Below are positions 20,316 to 30,103 of a DNA stretch of 64,000 nt, piece by piece. The DNA is from Demequina sediminis. GTDB taxonomy: Bacteria; Actinomycetota; Actinomycetes; Actinomycetales; Demequinaceae. The first letter of the stretch is position 1, and every line of letters starts with the position of its first letter. The notes below the pieces were generated by a model. That model was not told where the DNA came from, searched no databases, and worked only from the letters and a program-made list of their open reading frames with translations. The DNA lies in NCBI RefSeq assembly GCF_030296675.1, contig NZ_AP027736.1, forward strand, positions 1,054,001 to 1,118,000, written 5' to 3'. The translations under genes and the position numbers were made by a program.

Positions 20316-21522
20316 GGCGGCGTCCTCGCGACAGGACCGCGAGCGAGCGCCGCACCACCGAGGGGCGGGCAGCGAAGGCCTCGGCGGCGCCGGGCTCGTG
20401 GCGGGCGTAGGACATGAGGACGCCGACGGCGACGAGCGACATGATGAGCGACGAACCTCCGGAGGAGACGAGGGGAAGCGGCACGCCGGTCACGGGCGCG
20501 AGCTCGAGGACCACCGCGATGTTGATGGTCGCCTGGCCGACGATCCATGCGCCGATCGCGGCGCCCGAGATCTGCACGAAGCGATCCGTGGAGCGCGTGA
20601 CGATGCGCGTGACGGCGATGAGGATCATCGCGAAGGCGGCCAGCACGAGCAGCGTGCCGATCAGCCCGAACTCCTCGCCGATGATCGCGAAGATGTAGTC
20701 GTTGTCGGAGGCGGGCAGCCAGCCCCACTTCTCGCGGCTCATGCCGGGGCCGAGGCCCCACAGGCCGCCCGACGCGAGCGCCCACGTGCCGTGCGTCGAC
20801 TGCCAGCAGGCCTGGATGTCCTCGCACGACCCGCTCGCCCACTGCATGATGCGGGCGATGCGGGTCTCTCCCGAGTTCAGCAGGACCAGGATGCCGACCC
20901 CGGCGAACGCGCCGAAGAGACCGAAGAACCGGGCCGGCACCCCCGCGACCCAGAACGCGACCGCGACGAGCAGCAGCATCACCATCGCGGTGCCCATGTC
21001 GCGTCCCGCGAGCACGAGCCCCAGCACGCCCAGCGCGACGATCCCGCCGGGCACCATCACGTACTTGAGGTTGGTGAGCCGGTGCCGGAACATGGACAGC
21101 ACCACGCCGAGGTAGAGCGCGAGGCCCAGCTTGGCGACCTCGGACGGCTGCAGGCTGAATCCCGCGATGCGGATCCACGCGCGGTTGCCTCCCGACGAGA
21201 AGCCGGTGGCGAGCACGAGGATCAACAAACCGATCGAGCCGAACAGGGCGAAGGGCGCGACCCGCTTCCAGAACGTGGGCGACACCCGCGAGCCGACCGC
21301 GAGGCCAGCGAGGCCGATCACGAGCGCGATGACCTGCGTGATGAAGTGCGAGTAGGCGTTGCCGGAATCCGTCCGGATCGACGTCACCGATGAGCTCGAG
21401 AGGACCACCGCGAGGCCCAGCAGGACCAGGATCGTGGTGCCGGCCACCAGCAGGTAGGAGGTCGCCATCGGGGAACGCCAGGCCGTGACGCTGGTCTCGG
21501 GCCGTGCCGCCGTCGCCGTCAT
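20308..21522 (-). CDS. ftsW: SEDS glycosyltransferase FtsW
   Basis: Septal peptidoglycan polymerase partner of FtsI. About ten membrane helices. ATG 21522 gives a short cytoplasmic head (MTATAARPETSVTAWRSPMA) before the first helix. SEDS landmarks: NRAWIRIAGFSLQPSEVAKL, AGRDMGTAMVMLLL, DNDYIFAIIGEEFGLIG (with the essential Asp/Glu region) and TGVPLPLVSSGGSSLIMSL. 404 residues. The extracytoplasmic loop SGSCEDIQACWQSTHG holds two cysteines that could form a disulfide. It sits between murD and murG as usual in actinobacteria. A downstream in-frame extension at the N-terminus is possible but less likely. Confidence 0.95.
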   Translation of the reverse strand: MTATAARPETSVTAWRSPMATSYLLVAGTTILVLLGLAVVLSSSSVTSIRTDSGNAYSHFITQVIALVIGLAGLAVGSRVSPTFWKRVAPFALFGSIGLLILVLATGFSSGGNRAWIRIAGFSLQPSEVAKLGLALYLGVVLSMFRHRLTNLKYVMVPGGIVALGVLGLVLAGRDMGTAMVMLLLVAVAFWVAGVPARFFGLFGAFAGVGILVLLNSGETRIARIMQWASGSCEDIQACWQSTHGTWALASGGLWGLGPGMSREKWGWLPASDNDYIFAIIGEEFGLIGTLLVLAAFAMILIAVTRIVTRSTDRFVQISGAAIGAWIVGQATINIAVVLELAPVTGVPLPLVSSGGSSLIMSLVAVGVLMSYARHEPGAAEAFAARPSVVRRSLAVLSRGRRRG

Positions 21523-21530
21523 GTCACCCC

Positions 21531-22892
21531 CTAGCGGTCCAATGCCTCCACCGCCCTGGTGAACGCCTCTCCTCGGTCCGCGTAGCTGCGGAACTGATCC
21601 ATCGATGCGCACGCGGGTGACAGGAGCACCGTGTCTCCCGGCTCCGCGAGCCCCCGGCGGCCTCGACCGCCCGTTGCATCACATCCTCCCCCGGCGCGAT
21701 GGACACCACGGGTATCTCGGGCGCGTGTCTCGCGAGCGCATCGGCGAGCGGCGCCTGGTCGACCCCGATCAGCACCGCCGCGCGCACGCGCGGACCGATC
21801 GCGGACACGAGCGAGGAGAACTCCTGCCCCTTCGCGAGTCCTCCCGCGATCCACACCACCGAGCGTGGAGCGCGACCGCCGAAGGCCGCCTCGACGGCAT
21901 GCGCGTTGGTCGCCTTCGAGTCGTCGACGTACGCGACGCCGTCGACGTCACGCACCCATGCGGTGCGGTGGGCATCGAGCCGGAATCCGCGGAGCCCGTC
22001 GCGCACGGCCTCGGGCGCCACGCCCACCGCGCGGCACAGCGCCGCGGCGGCGAGCGCATTGAGGGCAAGGTAGGGCGGCACGTCCCCCGCCACGAGGTGG
22101 TCGAGGTCCTCGACGTGGGCGAGTTCGATCGCCTCGTGGTGGCGCGAATCGAGGAACGCCCTGTCGCACATCACGCCATCGACGATCCCGAGCTGCGACA
22201 CCGCGGGCGCTCCGAGCGTCACACCGATCGCGCGGGCGCCGTCGATCACGTCGGCCTCCTCGACCATCGACTCAACCAGGCGATCGGCCGCGGGATACAC
22301 ACGCGACGCGCACGTGCTGATAGACCTTCGCCTTGTCGGCGCGATAGGCCTCGAGGCTGCCGTGCCAGTCGGTGTGGTCGTCGTCGGCGTTGAGGCAGAC
22401 GGCCGCGTGCGGCGAGATGGTGTGCGCGAAGTGCAGCTGGAGGCTCGCGATCTCGACGGCGACCAGGTCGCACTCCTCGCGCGCCGCGTGAATGACGGGA
22501 ATCCCCATGTTGCCGCACACGCGCACGTCGAGCCCGCCTGCCGCGGCGATCGCCCCGACCATCTGGGTCGTGGTGGTCTTGCCGTTGGTGCCCGTCACCA
22601 TGACCCAGGGGATGCCCGGTCGGCGCACACGCCACGCGAACTCCATCTCGGACCAGATCTCGAGACCGGCGGCCTCGCATGCACGCACCGCCTCGGAGTG
22701 CGGCGCGAAGCCGGGAGAGGCCATCACGAGGTCGAAGGCCTCGAGCTCGAGCTCGCTCACGTCCAGGTGGTCGGCCGAACCGTTGGCGTCCACGGTCACC
22801 GCCGTGCCACCCAGCTCGCGCGTGACCTCGGCCGCGGCGGTGCCTGCGATCCCTGTCCCGAGCACCAGGACCCGCTTGCCCGCGAGCGTCAC
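21531..22892 (-). CDS. murD: UDP-MurNAc-L-Ala-D-Glu ligase (two frameshifts)
   Basis: Adds D-glutamate to UDP-MurNAc-L-Ala. GTG 22892 overlaps the mraY stop (GTGA). N-domain: [23 protein letters not shown] loop: [17 protein letters not shown]. Central: [18 protein letters not shown]. The frame breaks first in an AC repeat at 22297-22302, where two bases appear lost (VACV then [18 protein letters not shown]). It breaks again in a five-base C run at 21651-21655 (VEAAGG then [20 protein letters not shown]). Joined, it is a normal-length MurD of about 455 residues including the [14 protein letters not shown] motif. Two independent breaks in one essential gene argue for sequence errors. Confidence 0.92.
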
Positions 22893-23974
22893 AGGGAGGC
22901 CACCCACTCCGCGTAGAACAGCCCCACGCCGAGACCGGTGAACATCGCGGCGATGATCCAGAAGCGCGTGACGATCGTGACCTCGCCCCACCCCATGAGC
23001 TCGAAGTGATGATGCAGTGGCGCCATCTTGAACAGGCGTTTACCGCCCGAGATCTTGAACCACCCGATCTGCAACACGGAGCTCGCGACGACGAGCACGA
23101 ACAGCCCACCGACCACGACGCCGAGCACCTCGGTGCGCGACAGGATGGTCATGCCCGCGATCGCGCCGCCGAGCGCGAGCGAACCGGTGTCGCCCATGAA
23201 GATGCGCGCAGGCGACGCGTTCCACCACAGGAAGCCCAGGCTCGCGCCCGCGATCGCCGCCGCGAGGATCGACAGGTCCCACGGGTCGCGCACCTCGTAG
23301 CAGAGCGAGCCAGCCCCCGGCACTCCGCAGCGCTGGTTCACCTGCCAGATGAGGATCAGCACATACGCGCCAAAGAAGATCACCGCGGTTCCCGAGGCAA
23401 GACCATCGAGTCCGTCGGTGAGGTTGACCGCGTTTGACCACGCGGTGATGAGAAAGTTCGACCAGATGACGAAGAGGATGAGCGCGATCGTGGGGCCCCA
23501 GATCGCGAGATCCAGCTGAGTGTCGCGCAGGAACGAGATCGCGGTCGAGGCCGGCGTGACTCCCCTGGCATCCTCGAACTGCAGCGCGAGGATGCCGAAC
23601 GAGACACCCACGATCCCCTGGCCCAGGAACTTCCAGCGCGCGCTCAGTCCCAGCGAGCGCTCGCGCGAGATCTTGATCGCGTCGTCGAGGAATCCCACGA
23701 CGCCCAGTCCCACCATGAGGTAGACCACCAGCAGGGACGATGCGCTGGGCGCGCGTCCCACGATGAGGTTGCCTCCCAGCCAGCCCACCACCGCGGCGAC
23801 GATGATGATCACGCCGCCCATGGTCGGGGTACCGCGCTTGACGTGGTGGCTCGCGGGGCCGTCTTGACGGATGAACTGGCCGAACTGGCGCCGCGTCAGA
23901 TAGCGGATGAAGAGCGGCGTCGCGAGCAGCGACAGGAGGACTCCGAGGCCTCCCGCGAACACGACGCCCTTCAT
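22889..23974 (-). CDS. mraY: Phospho-MurNAc-pentapeptide translocase
   Basis: Makes lipid I from UDP-MurNAc-pentapeptide and undecaprenyl phosphate. 361 residues with about ten membrane helices. ATG 23974 overlaps the murF stop (ATGA) and starts MKGVVFAGGLGVLLSLLATP. Signature residues: VKRGTPTMGGVIII, the NAVNLTDGLDGLASG motif, FMGDTGSLALGGAIAGM and the C-terminal KMAPLHHHFELMGWGE. It is intact, unlike its neighbour murD. Upstream in-frame codons lie inside murF and are not used. Confidence 0.97.
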   Translation of the reverse strand: MKGVVFAGGLGVLLSLLATPLFIRYLTRRQFGQFIRQDGPASHHVKRGTPTMGGVIIIVAAVVGWLGGNLIVGRAPSASSLLVVYLMVGLGVVGFLDDAIKISRERSLGLSARWKFLGQGIVGVSFGILALQFEDARGVTPASTAISFLRDTQLDLAIWGPTIALILFVIWSNFLITAWSNAVNLTDGLDGLASGTAVIFFGAYVLILIWQVNQRCGVPGAGSLCYEVRDPWDLSILAAAIAGASLGFLWWNASPARIFMGDTGSLALGGAIAGMTILSRTEVLGVVVGGLFVLVVASSVLQIGWFKISGGKRLFKMAPLHHHFELMGWGEVTIVTRFWIIAAMFTGLGVGLFYAEWVASL

Positions 23975-25329
23975 GCGGTTCCTCCCACGAGCTGATCGGC
24001 GAGCTCCCACAGGCCGGAGCCGTGCGAGGCCTTGACGAGCACGGTGTCCCCCGGCCGCAGCATGCGATCGAGGAGCTCTCGCGCCTCGCCGATTGTAGCG
24101 ACGAAGGCCGCCTCGTCACCCCACGAACCCTCCCTCACGGCCGCCACATACGCGGGCCGCGCGCCGTCTCCCACGATGATCGTGTGGTCGATGCGCAGGC
24201 GCACGACGTCCGTGCCGATCTCCGAGTGGATGGTCGCCGAGGCGTCTCCCAGCTCGCGGATCTCGCCCAGCACGGCGACAGTGCGGCCGCCGTCGGCGAC
24301 GAGCTTGAGGGCGCGCAGGGCGGCCCTCACGGATTCGATCGACGCGTTGTACGCGTCGTCGATGATCGTGACGCCGTCGGCGCGCTCCGTGAGCGCCATG
24401 CGGTGTGCGGACAGCGGTCGCGCCGCCGCGATCGCCTCCCACGCCGCGGCACCGTCGACTCCACACTCGACGGCCACCGCGAAGGCGGCCAGAGCGTTGG
24501 TGACGTGGTGCTCGCCCACGAGCGTGAGGGTGCGCCGCGGGAGGTCGCCGATCGCGAACGAGGCACGGCCACGCTCGGTCGTGAGCCCGACGGCGCGGTG
24601 GTCGCCGGTCGACACGCCAAAGGTCACCACGCGCTCGGCCAGTCTCGCCATCCCGGCGACCCTGGCATCGTCCGCGTTGAGGACCGCGACGCCGCCGGGC
24701 ACGAGCCCGCGCACGATCTCGCTCTTGGCCACCGCGACGTCGTCGGGCGAGGCGTACTCGCCCATGTGGGCGGTGCCCACGGTGAGCGCCACCGCGACGT
24801 CGAGAGGGGCGATCGAGGTGAGGTACGCGATGTGGCCGAGACCGCTCGCCCCCATCTCGAGCACGAGGTGGCGGGTCGAGGAGTCGGCACGCAGGACCGT
24901 GAGCGGCAGGCCGATCTCGTTGTTGAATGAGCCGACCGGCGCGACCACGTCGGGCAACACCTGTGCCAGCAGGTCCTTCGTCGTGGTCTTGCCATTCGAG
25001 CCGGTGATCCCGATGACGGTGAGGTCGCCCTCGGTCCGCAGCAGCGCCAGATACGCCCGCGCGAGTGCGCCGAGCGCCGCCGTGACGTCGCCGACGAGCA
25101 CGTGGGGGCCGTCGACGGGGCGCGACACGAGGCACAACGAGGCCCCGTTGGCGAGCGCCTGCGGCACGAAGTCGTGGCCGTCGGACCGCTCCCCCACGAA
25201 GGCGGCGTACAGCCAGCCTGGACGCACGTCGCGCGAGTCCTTGTCGACGCCCTCGACCAAGGTGTCCACGTCGGCGGCGAGCGTCCCGCCCGCCGCATTC
25301 GCGACCCATTGAGCCGTGACCGGCCTCAC
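23971..25329 (-). CDS. murF: UDP-MurNAc-tripeptide D-Ala-D-Ala ligase
   Basis: Adds D-Ala-D-Ala to complete the stem pentapeptide. 452 residues, intact. GTG 25329 overlaps the murE stop (GTGA). N-domain: ANAAGGTLAADVDTLVEG. ATP loop: GITGSNGKTTTKDLLAQV. Central motifs: FNNEIGLPLTVLRA, HLVLEMGASGLGHIAYL and LNADDARVAGMARL. C-domain: IIDDAYNASIESVRAALRAL, typical for MurF. It is followed by mraY with an ATGA overlap. No anomaly seen. Confidence 0.96.
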   Translation of the reverse strand: MRPVTAQWVANAAGGTLAADVDTLVEGVDKDSRDVRPGWLYAAFVGERSDGHDFVPQALANGASLCLVSRPVDGPHVLVGDVTAALGALARAYLALLRTEGDLTVIGITGSNGKTTTKDLLAQVLPDVVAPVGSFNNEIGLPLTVLRADSSTRHLVLEMGASGLGHIAYLTSIAPLDVAVALTVGTAHMGEYASPDDVAVAKSEIVRGLVPGGVAVLNADDARVAGMARLAERVVTFGVSTGDHRAVGLTTERGRASFAIGDLPRRTLTLVGEHHVTNALAAFAVAVECGVDGAAAWEAIAAARPLSAHRMALTERADGVTIIDDAYNASIESVRAALRALKLVADGGRTVAVLGEIRELGDASATIHSEIGTDVVRLRIDHTIIVGDGARPAYVAAVREGSWGDEAAFVATIGEARELLDRMLRPGDTVLVKASHGSGLWELADQLVGGTA

Positions 25330-26867
25330 GCGCCGCGCTCCTCGTGGACGGCGGCGAGGGCCTCGAGGAACGCGCCAGCGTCCGTGTAGGGATAGTGCAC
25401 GCCGTCGATCTCCTGAGTGGTCTCGTGCCCCTTGCCGGTGGCGATGATGGTGTCGAGCGGACCCGCCATCCGCACCGCGGCCTCGACGGCAGCGGAGCGG
25501 GGGCTGATCTCGAACACGTCCGTGCGGCCCTCGCGCGTCGCGTCGACGCCCTCGAGGATGCGCGCGCGGATGTGCTCGGGCGGCTCGGTGCGCGGGTTCT
25601 CGTCCGTGACGATCACGACGTCGGCATGCGTCGCCGCCGCGCTGCCCAGACCCGGCCGCTTGGAGTCATCCCGGAGCCCGTCGCAGCCGAACACGATGAT
25701 GATCCTGCCCGGGGTGACCAGGCGCATCGCGTCGAGCACGCTCGCGATGCCGTCGGGCGTATGCGCGTAGTCCACGACCGTCATGGGAGTGGACTCGTCG
25801 CGCGCCGTCACGACCTCGGTGCGTCCCGGCACGGGCCGGGCCGATGCCACGCCAGCGATCGCGTCGGCGAGCGGCACCCCCGTGGCGTGGGCCGCCACGA
25901 TCGCGCCCGCGGCGTTGGAGACGTTGATGAGGCCGGGCAGGCGCACCTCGGCGTCGTGGCGCGAGCCGTCCGGCGCCACGAGCACGAACGTCATCCCGCC
26001 GCGGTCCGCGGGTCGCGCGTCGACTGCGGCCCAGTCCGCGCGCGGAGACCCGGGACGGGTCGCGACCGTCTCCACCGGCACCGTGGACTCCCCCACGAGC
26101 CGCTGGCCCCACTCGTCGTCGACGAGCACCACCGCGCGATCCGCGAACTCCGGCGTGAAGATGCGCGCCTTCTCCTCGAAGTACTCCTCCATGGTGTGGT
26201 GGAAGTCGAGGTGTTCATACGACAGGTTCGTGAACAGCACGGTGCGGAAGCGCGTTCCGGTCACGCGGTCGAGCGCGATCGCCTGCGAGGACGCCTCGGC
26301 CACCGCGGCCGTCACGCCCTCTTCCCTCATGCGCGCGAGGAGGCCCTGCAGCATCGGCGCCTCCGTCGTGGTGCGCGATGCCGGGGTGGCGCTGTCGCCG
26401 ATCCTCATCTCGACCGTTCCCAGCAGGCCCACCGACGCGTGGGTGGTCCGCAGCGCGCCCTCGACCAGGAAGGACGTGGTGGTCTTGCCATTGGTGCCCG
26501 TGATGCCGATCAGCGCGACGTCGCGAGAGGGATCTCCGTAGATCTCCGCTGCCGCCAGCGCGGCGGTGCGCCGCGGGTGCGTCGCGACCAGCACGGGCAA
26601 CCCGGTCGCGCGCGCCTCGGCGGCGCCCGCACGGTCCGTGAGGATCGCGGCCGCACCGCGCTGCGCGGCCTGGGCCGCGAAGCGGGCGCCGTGCGCGTTC
26701 TCGCCCGGCAGCGCGCAGAAGAGGTCGCCGGGCTCGACCGCCCGGGAGTCGACCGTCGCGCCCGTCACCGTGACGTCCGCTCCGTGCAGGTCCGCGCCGG
26801 CGCGCGCCTCGATGGCGCTCAGCAGGGCGCCTGCGACGCGGCTGGGGCGCATCGCGAAGTCCGGCAT
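25326..26867 (-). CDS. murE: UDP-MurNAc-dipeptide third-residue ligase MurE
   Basis: Adds the diamino acid at position 3 of the stem peptide. 513 residues from ATG 26867 (MPDFAMRPSRVAGALLSAIE), 2 bp from the ftsI stop. ATP loop: [19 protein letters not shown]. Central: TNLSYEHLDFHHTMEEYF. C-domain: VVDYAHTPDGIASVLDAM, FGCDGLRDDSKRPGLGSAA. The substrate-selecting loop reads TDENPRTEPPEHI. The NPR part resembles the meso-diaminopimelate-type DNPR motif, with Glu for the Asp. This leans toward DAP, but lysine or ornithine users exist in Micrococcales and the residue cannot be settled from this motif alone. Intact. Confidence 0.95.
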   Translation of the reverse strand: MPDFAMRPSRVAGALLSAIEARAGADLHGADVTVTGATVDSRAVEPGDLFCALPGENAHGARFAAQAAQRGAAAILTDRAGAAEARATGLPVLVATHPRRTAALAAAEIYGDPSRDVALIGITGTNGKTTTSFLVEGALRTTHASVGLLGTVEMRIGDSATPASRTTTEAPMLQGLLARMREEGVTAAVAEASSQAIALDRVTGTRFRTVLFTNLSYEHLDFHHTMEEYFEEKARIFTPEFADRAVVLVDDEWGQRLVGESTVPVETVATRPGSPRADWAAVDARPADRGGMTFVLVAPDGSRHDAEVRLPGLINVSNAAGAIVAAHATGVPLADAIAGVASARPVPGRTEVVTARDESTPMTVVDYAHTPDGIASVLDAMRLVTPGRIIIVFGCDGLRDDSKRPGLGSAAATHADVVIVTDENPRTEPPEHIRARILEGVDATREGRTDVFEISPRSAAVEAAVRMAGPLDTIIATGKGHETTQEIDGVHYPYTDAGAFLEALAAVHEERGA

Positions 26868-26869
26868 TC

Positions 26870-28660
26870 TCACTCCCAGGTGGTCGGGTACAGCGTGGGC
26901 TCCGTCGTCGACGGAGGCACCCGCAGCGACTGCAACGCAAAGGTTGCCACATCCTTGAACACGGGCGCGGCCGTGGTACCACCCCAGATTTCCGTCTGCG
27001 GGTCGTACAGGATGACAGACACGACGATACGCGGGTCGTCGGCCGGGGCGATGCCGATGAACGACGCGACGATCGAGCTCAGCTTGCCGTCGGGACCGGT
27101 CGCCTGCGCGGTACCCGTCTTGCCCGCGACGCGGTAGCCGTCGATCTTGGCGAGCACTCCGGTGCCGCCTTCCTGGGTGACGTCCTCGAGCATCGTCATC
27201 AGCTGCGTGGCCGTCTTCTCGGAGACCACCCGCTCGGGCTCGTCGACCTCGCGCTCGACGAAGGTGCCGTCGTCCTTGCGGAAGCCCTTCACGACGGTCG
27301 GCTGCAGGCGCACCCCGCCGTTCGCGATAGTCGCGAAGACCTGCGTCGCCTGAACCGCGGTCACGGAGACGCCCTGGCCGTAGGTCACGGCCCACTTGGT
27401 GCGGCCGTCCCAGTCCTCGGCGTCGTGCAGGATGCCGGGCGACTCGGCGAGCAGCCCCACGTCCGTGCGCTTGCCGAAGCCGAAGGCATCGAGGTACTGC
27501 CAGCGCTGCTCCGAGCTGAGCAGCTCGCCCACCTGAACCGTGCCCGTGTTCGAGGACTCGGCGAGCACGCCCGTGAGCGTGAGCTTGAGGTCCTCGTGCT
27601 CGTGCGAGTCCTGGAACGTCTGGTCGTTGTCGGTCGTGTACCGATACGGCGCGATGAACTCGCTCGTGGGGGTCGCGACGCCCTCCTCGAGGGCGGCGGC
27701 CATCGTGATGACCTTGGCGGTCGAGCCCGGCTCGAAGACGGTCGACACGGACTTCGCGCCGCGATTGGCGGCATCGGTCGCGCCGGGATCATTGGGGTCG
27801 ACGCTGCCGGAGTCCACGAGCGCCAAGATCTCGCCCGTGGTGGTGTCCTCGACCACGACCGTGGCGTGGCTCGCGCCGGTCTGCGCGAGCGCCTCCTCAA
27901 CACGGCCCTGCACATAGAACTGGATGTCGCGGTCGAGGGTGAGCACCACGTCGTCACCGGGCACCGCGGCGGTCTCCTCGCGCACCCCGGTGGGAATGAG
28001 GTAGCCACCCGACCCGTCCCGCTCGTACGTCATGGTGCCGGGAGTCCCCAGCAGCTGCTCCTCGTACGCGGCCTCGACGCCGGTGAGTCCCCACACTCCG
28101 GGCGCGTCCTCCTTGCCTCCCATGAATCCCACGACGTTGCCCGCGAGGTTGCCGTTCGGGTACAGGCGCTTCTCGACCGCCTCCGGCTCGATGCCGGGAA
28201 TCTTCTCCGCCGCGATGAGGTCCCAGGTCTCGGGGGTGATGTCCTTCGCGAGGTAGACGAACGTGCTGTCGCCGACCATCTTCGCGCCCAGCTCCGCCGC
28301 GTCGATTCCCAGGATGGGCGCGAGAATCTCTGCCGCACCCGCGGGGCCCTCCGCGAGCACCACGCCGTCCTCCGTGCGGACGAAGTCAGCGATCTTGACC
28401 TGGTTGACGCCCACGTTGTAGCGCTGCACCGAGGTCGCGAGCACCGTCCCGTTGCGATCGACGATGTCCGCGCGCGGCACGCTCACCTCTTGAGTGACGA
28501 GCCGCTGCGACAGCGCCTCGGAGGACAGCACCGAGGAGCGGACCCCCTGGATGAGGACCAGGCGTCCGGCGAAGACCAGCAGCACCGCGAGCAACACCAG
28601 CGAGATGACGCGCTGACGCAGCCGCGGATCCGCGAGGCGCGGAGCGCGGGGAGTGGCCAT
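26870..28660 (-). CDS. ftsI: Septal penicillin-binding protein FtsI (PBP3)
   Basis: Class B transpeptidase that cross-links septal peptidoglycan. ATG 28660 (MATPRAPRLADPRLRQRVI) places one membrane helix near residues 20-40 (VISLVLLAVLLVFAGRLVLI). The non-penicillin-binding domain follows (SVPRADIVDRNGTVLATSV). Transpeptidase motifs are complete: GSTAK near residue 312, SSNTG near 367 and KTGTAQ near 512. About 596 residues. The open frame continues upstream without a stop through ftsL and rsmH, but that part has no protein-like sequence. It is 5 bp from ftsL and 2 bp from murE. Confidence 0.96.
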   Translation of the reverse strand: MATPRAPRLADPRLRQRVISLVLLAVLLVFAGRLVLIQGVRSSVLSSEALSQRLVTQEVSVPRADIVDRNGTVLATSVQRYNVGVNQVKIADFVRTEDGVVLAEGPAGAAEILAPILGIDAAELGAKMVGDSTFVYLAKDITPETWDLIAAEKIPGIEPEAVEKRLYPNGNLAGNVVGFMGGKEDAPGVWGLTGVEAAYEEQLLGTPGTMTYERDGSGGYLIPTGVREETAAVPGDDVVLTLDRDIQFYVQGRVEEALAQTGASHATVVVEDTTTGEILALVDSGSVDPNDPGATDAANRGAKSVSTVFEPGSTAKVITMAAALEEGVATPTSEFIAPYRYTTDNDQTFQDSHEHEDLKLTLTGVLAESSNTGTVQVGELLSSEQRWQYLDAFGFGKRTDVGLLAESPGILHDAEDWDGRTKWAVTYGQGVSVTAVQATQVFATIANGGVRLQPTVVKGFRKDDGTFVEREVDEPERVVSEKTATQLMTMLEDVTQEGGTGVLAKIDGYRVAGKTGTAQATGPDGKLSSIVASFIGIAPADDPRIVVSVILYDPQTEIWGGTTAAPVFKDVATFALQSLRVPPSTTEPTLYPTTWE

Positions 28661-28665
28661 GCGGT

Positions 28666-29076
28666 CTACTTCTTTCCGGTCTCGAGGACGATTCCGTCCG
28701 ATAGTGACACGAAGCCGAGCGCCGTCGCGGGAGCCATGCCGAGCTCCTCGGCGCGGGCGGCAAGGCTCGCGGGGGCCGCGTTGGTCTCGAGGGTCTCGAG
28801 GTACGCCGCGCTCTCCTTGTGGAGGGCGGCGATCTCGATCTTGAGGTCGCGGCGCTCGTACGCGCCCTCGGTCATCGAGGTGTTGAGCAGCAGCACGGCC
28901 GACAGCGCGCCGATCACGATCGCGACGCACAGCGTGGCGAAGGGCAGCAGCGACCGGCCACGCTCGGGCGCCTGGACGGCGCGCAGGTGAGTGCGGGTCC
29001 CCGTCTCGGGGCGCGCGCTCGGCGCGGTGCGGGGGTGCACGGCGGGACGCGGCTGGCGCAGGGGTGCGGCGCTCAC
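28666..29076 (-). CDS. ftsL: FtsL-like divisome membrane protein
   Basis: Small bitopic protein of about 136 residues between rsmH and ftsI, the FtsL position. GTG 29076 overlaps the rsmH stop (GTGA). It starts SAAPLRQPRPAVHPR. A basic Pro/Arg-rich cytoplasmic tail precedes one membrane helix (LPFATLCVAIVIGALSAVLL), then a coiled coil (YERRDLKIEIAALHKESAAY) and a C-terminal LGMAPATALGFVSLSDG motif typical of actinobacterial FtsL. Sequence similarity in this family is weak, so the call rests on topology and position. It is thought to form the FtsQLB complex with FtsQ and FtsB. Confidence 0.85.
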   Translation of the reverse strand: MSAAPLRQPRPAVHPRTAPSARPETGTRTHLRAVQAPERGRSLLPFATLCVAIVIGALSAVLLLNTSMTEGAYERRDLKIEIAALHKESAAYLETLETNAAPASLAARAEELGMAPATALGFVSLSDGIVLETGKK

Positions 29077-30068
29077 GGGTTCCTCCTGAGTCGCTGAGGC
29101 GGGGTGGGACGGAGGCGCTCGACCGCGCGGAGGCGGACGGGCTTGGATCGGGGGTTGCGCTCGGCCTCCTCGGCCGAGGCCTTTTCCGCTCCCCGGGTGA
29201 GGAGGCGCAGATAGGGAAGGTCCTCGTCCGGCACGACCGGCAGTCCGGGAGGGGCCTGAGACTCGGCGCCGGCGGCGAAGGCGCGCTTGACGATCCTGTC
29301 CTCGAGGGAGTGATACGACATGACGACCACGCGGCCCCCCACCCCGATCCCCTCGATCGCCGCGGGAATCGCTCGCTCGAGCACCTCGAGCTCGCGGTTG
29401 ACCGCGATCCTGAGGCCCTGGAACGTGCGCTTGGCCGGATTGCCTGCCCCCGGCGTACGCGTCGCGGCGGGAATGCACGCGCGCACCAGATCGACGAGCT
29501 GCTCCGAGCGCTCGAACGGCTCGGTCTCGCGACGCCGCACAATCGAACGGGCGATCTTGGAGGCGAAGCGCTCCTCGCCGTAGTCGCGCAGGATGCGCGT
29601 GAGCTCGCGCTCGTCGGCGTCTCGCAGGAGGTCGGCCGCCGAGACCGGATCGGCCGGGTTCATCCTCATGTCGAGCGGCGCGTCCTGCGCATACGAGAAG
29701 CCGCGCTCGGCATCGTCGATCTGCAGCGAACTCACGCCGAGGTCGAGCAGGATGCCGTGGGCCCGGTCGGCGCCGGCGGCCGCGAGCGCACCCTCGATGT
29801 CGTCGTACTCCGCGTGGTGCGCCACGAACCTATCGCCGAACCGTGCGAGCCGCGCCGACGCGAGGGCGATCGCCTGCGGGTCGCGGTCGATTCCGACCAC
29901 GCGCGCCTCGGGGCAGCGCTCGAGGATCGCCTCGGTGTGACCGCCCATGCCGAGGGTGCCGTCGATCGCGACCGAGCCGGGTGCGGCGAGGGCGGGGGCG
30001 AGCAGGTCGACACAGCGCTCCAGCATCACCGGCGTGTGCCGCGATGCGGCGTCGCGTTCCTGGTCCAT
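29073..30068 (-). CDS. rsmH: 16S rRNA (cytosine1402-N4)-methyltransferase
   Basis: SAM-dependent enzyme (MraW) that methylates N4 of C1402 in the ribosomal P site. 331 residues. ATG 30068 has a strong GGAGGGGAGG ribosome site. Motifs: HTPVMLERCVDLLAPAL, the SAM loop AIDGTLGMGGHTEAIL, GIDRDPQAIALA, LDLGVSSLQIDDAERGFSY, RTFQGLRIAVNRELEVLE and VVVMSYHSLEDRIVKRAF. All are expected for RsmH. It is preceded by a 122 bp gap containing a large inverted repeat. The stop overlaps ftsL. Confidence 0.96.
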   Translation of the reverse strand: MDQERDAASRHTPVMLERCVDLLAPALAAPGSVAIDGTLGMGGHTEAILERCPEARVVGIDRDPQAIALASARLARFGDRFVAHHAEYDDIEGALAAAGADRAHGILLDLGVSSLQIDDAERGFSYAQDAPLDMRMNPADPVSAADLLRDADERELTRILRDYGEERFASKIARSIVRRRETEPFERSEQLVDLVRACIPAATRTPGAGNPAKRTFQGLRIAVNRELEVLERAIPAAIEGIGVGGRVVVMSYHSLEDRIVKRAFAAGAESQAPPGLPVVPDEDLPYLRLLTRGAEKASAEEAERNPRSKPVRLRAVERLRPTPPQRLRRNP

Positions 30069-30103
30069 GTGCCCCTCCCCTCCCGTGAGTGATTGCCCGT
30101 CCT

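Noticed and set aside
26870-29542. 890-residue version of FtsI reaching into rsmH
   Set aside because: The upstream part overlaps ftsL and rsmH in another frame and has no protein-like sequence; ATG 28660 fits the membrane helix.
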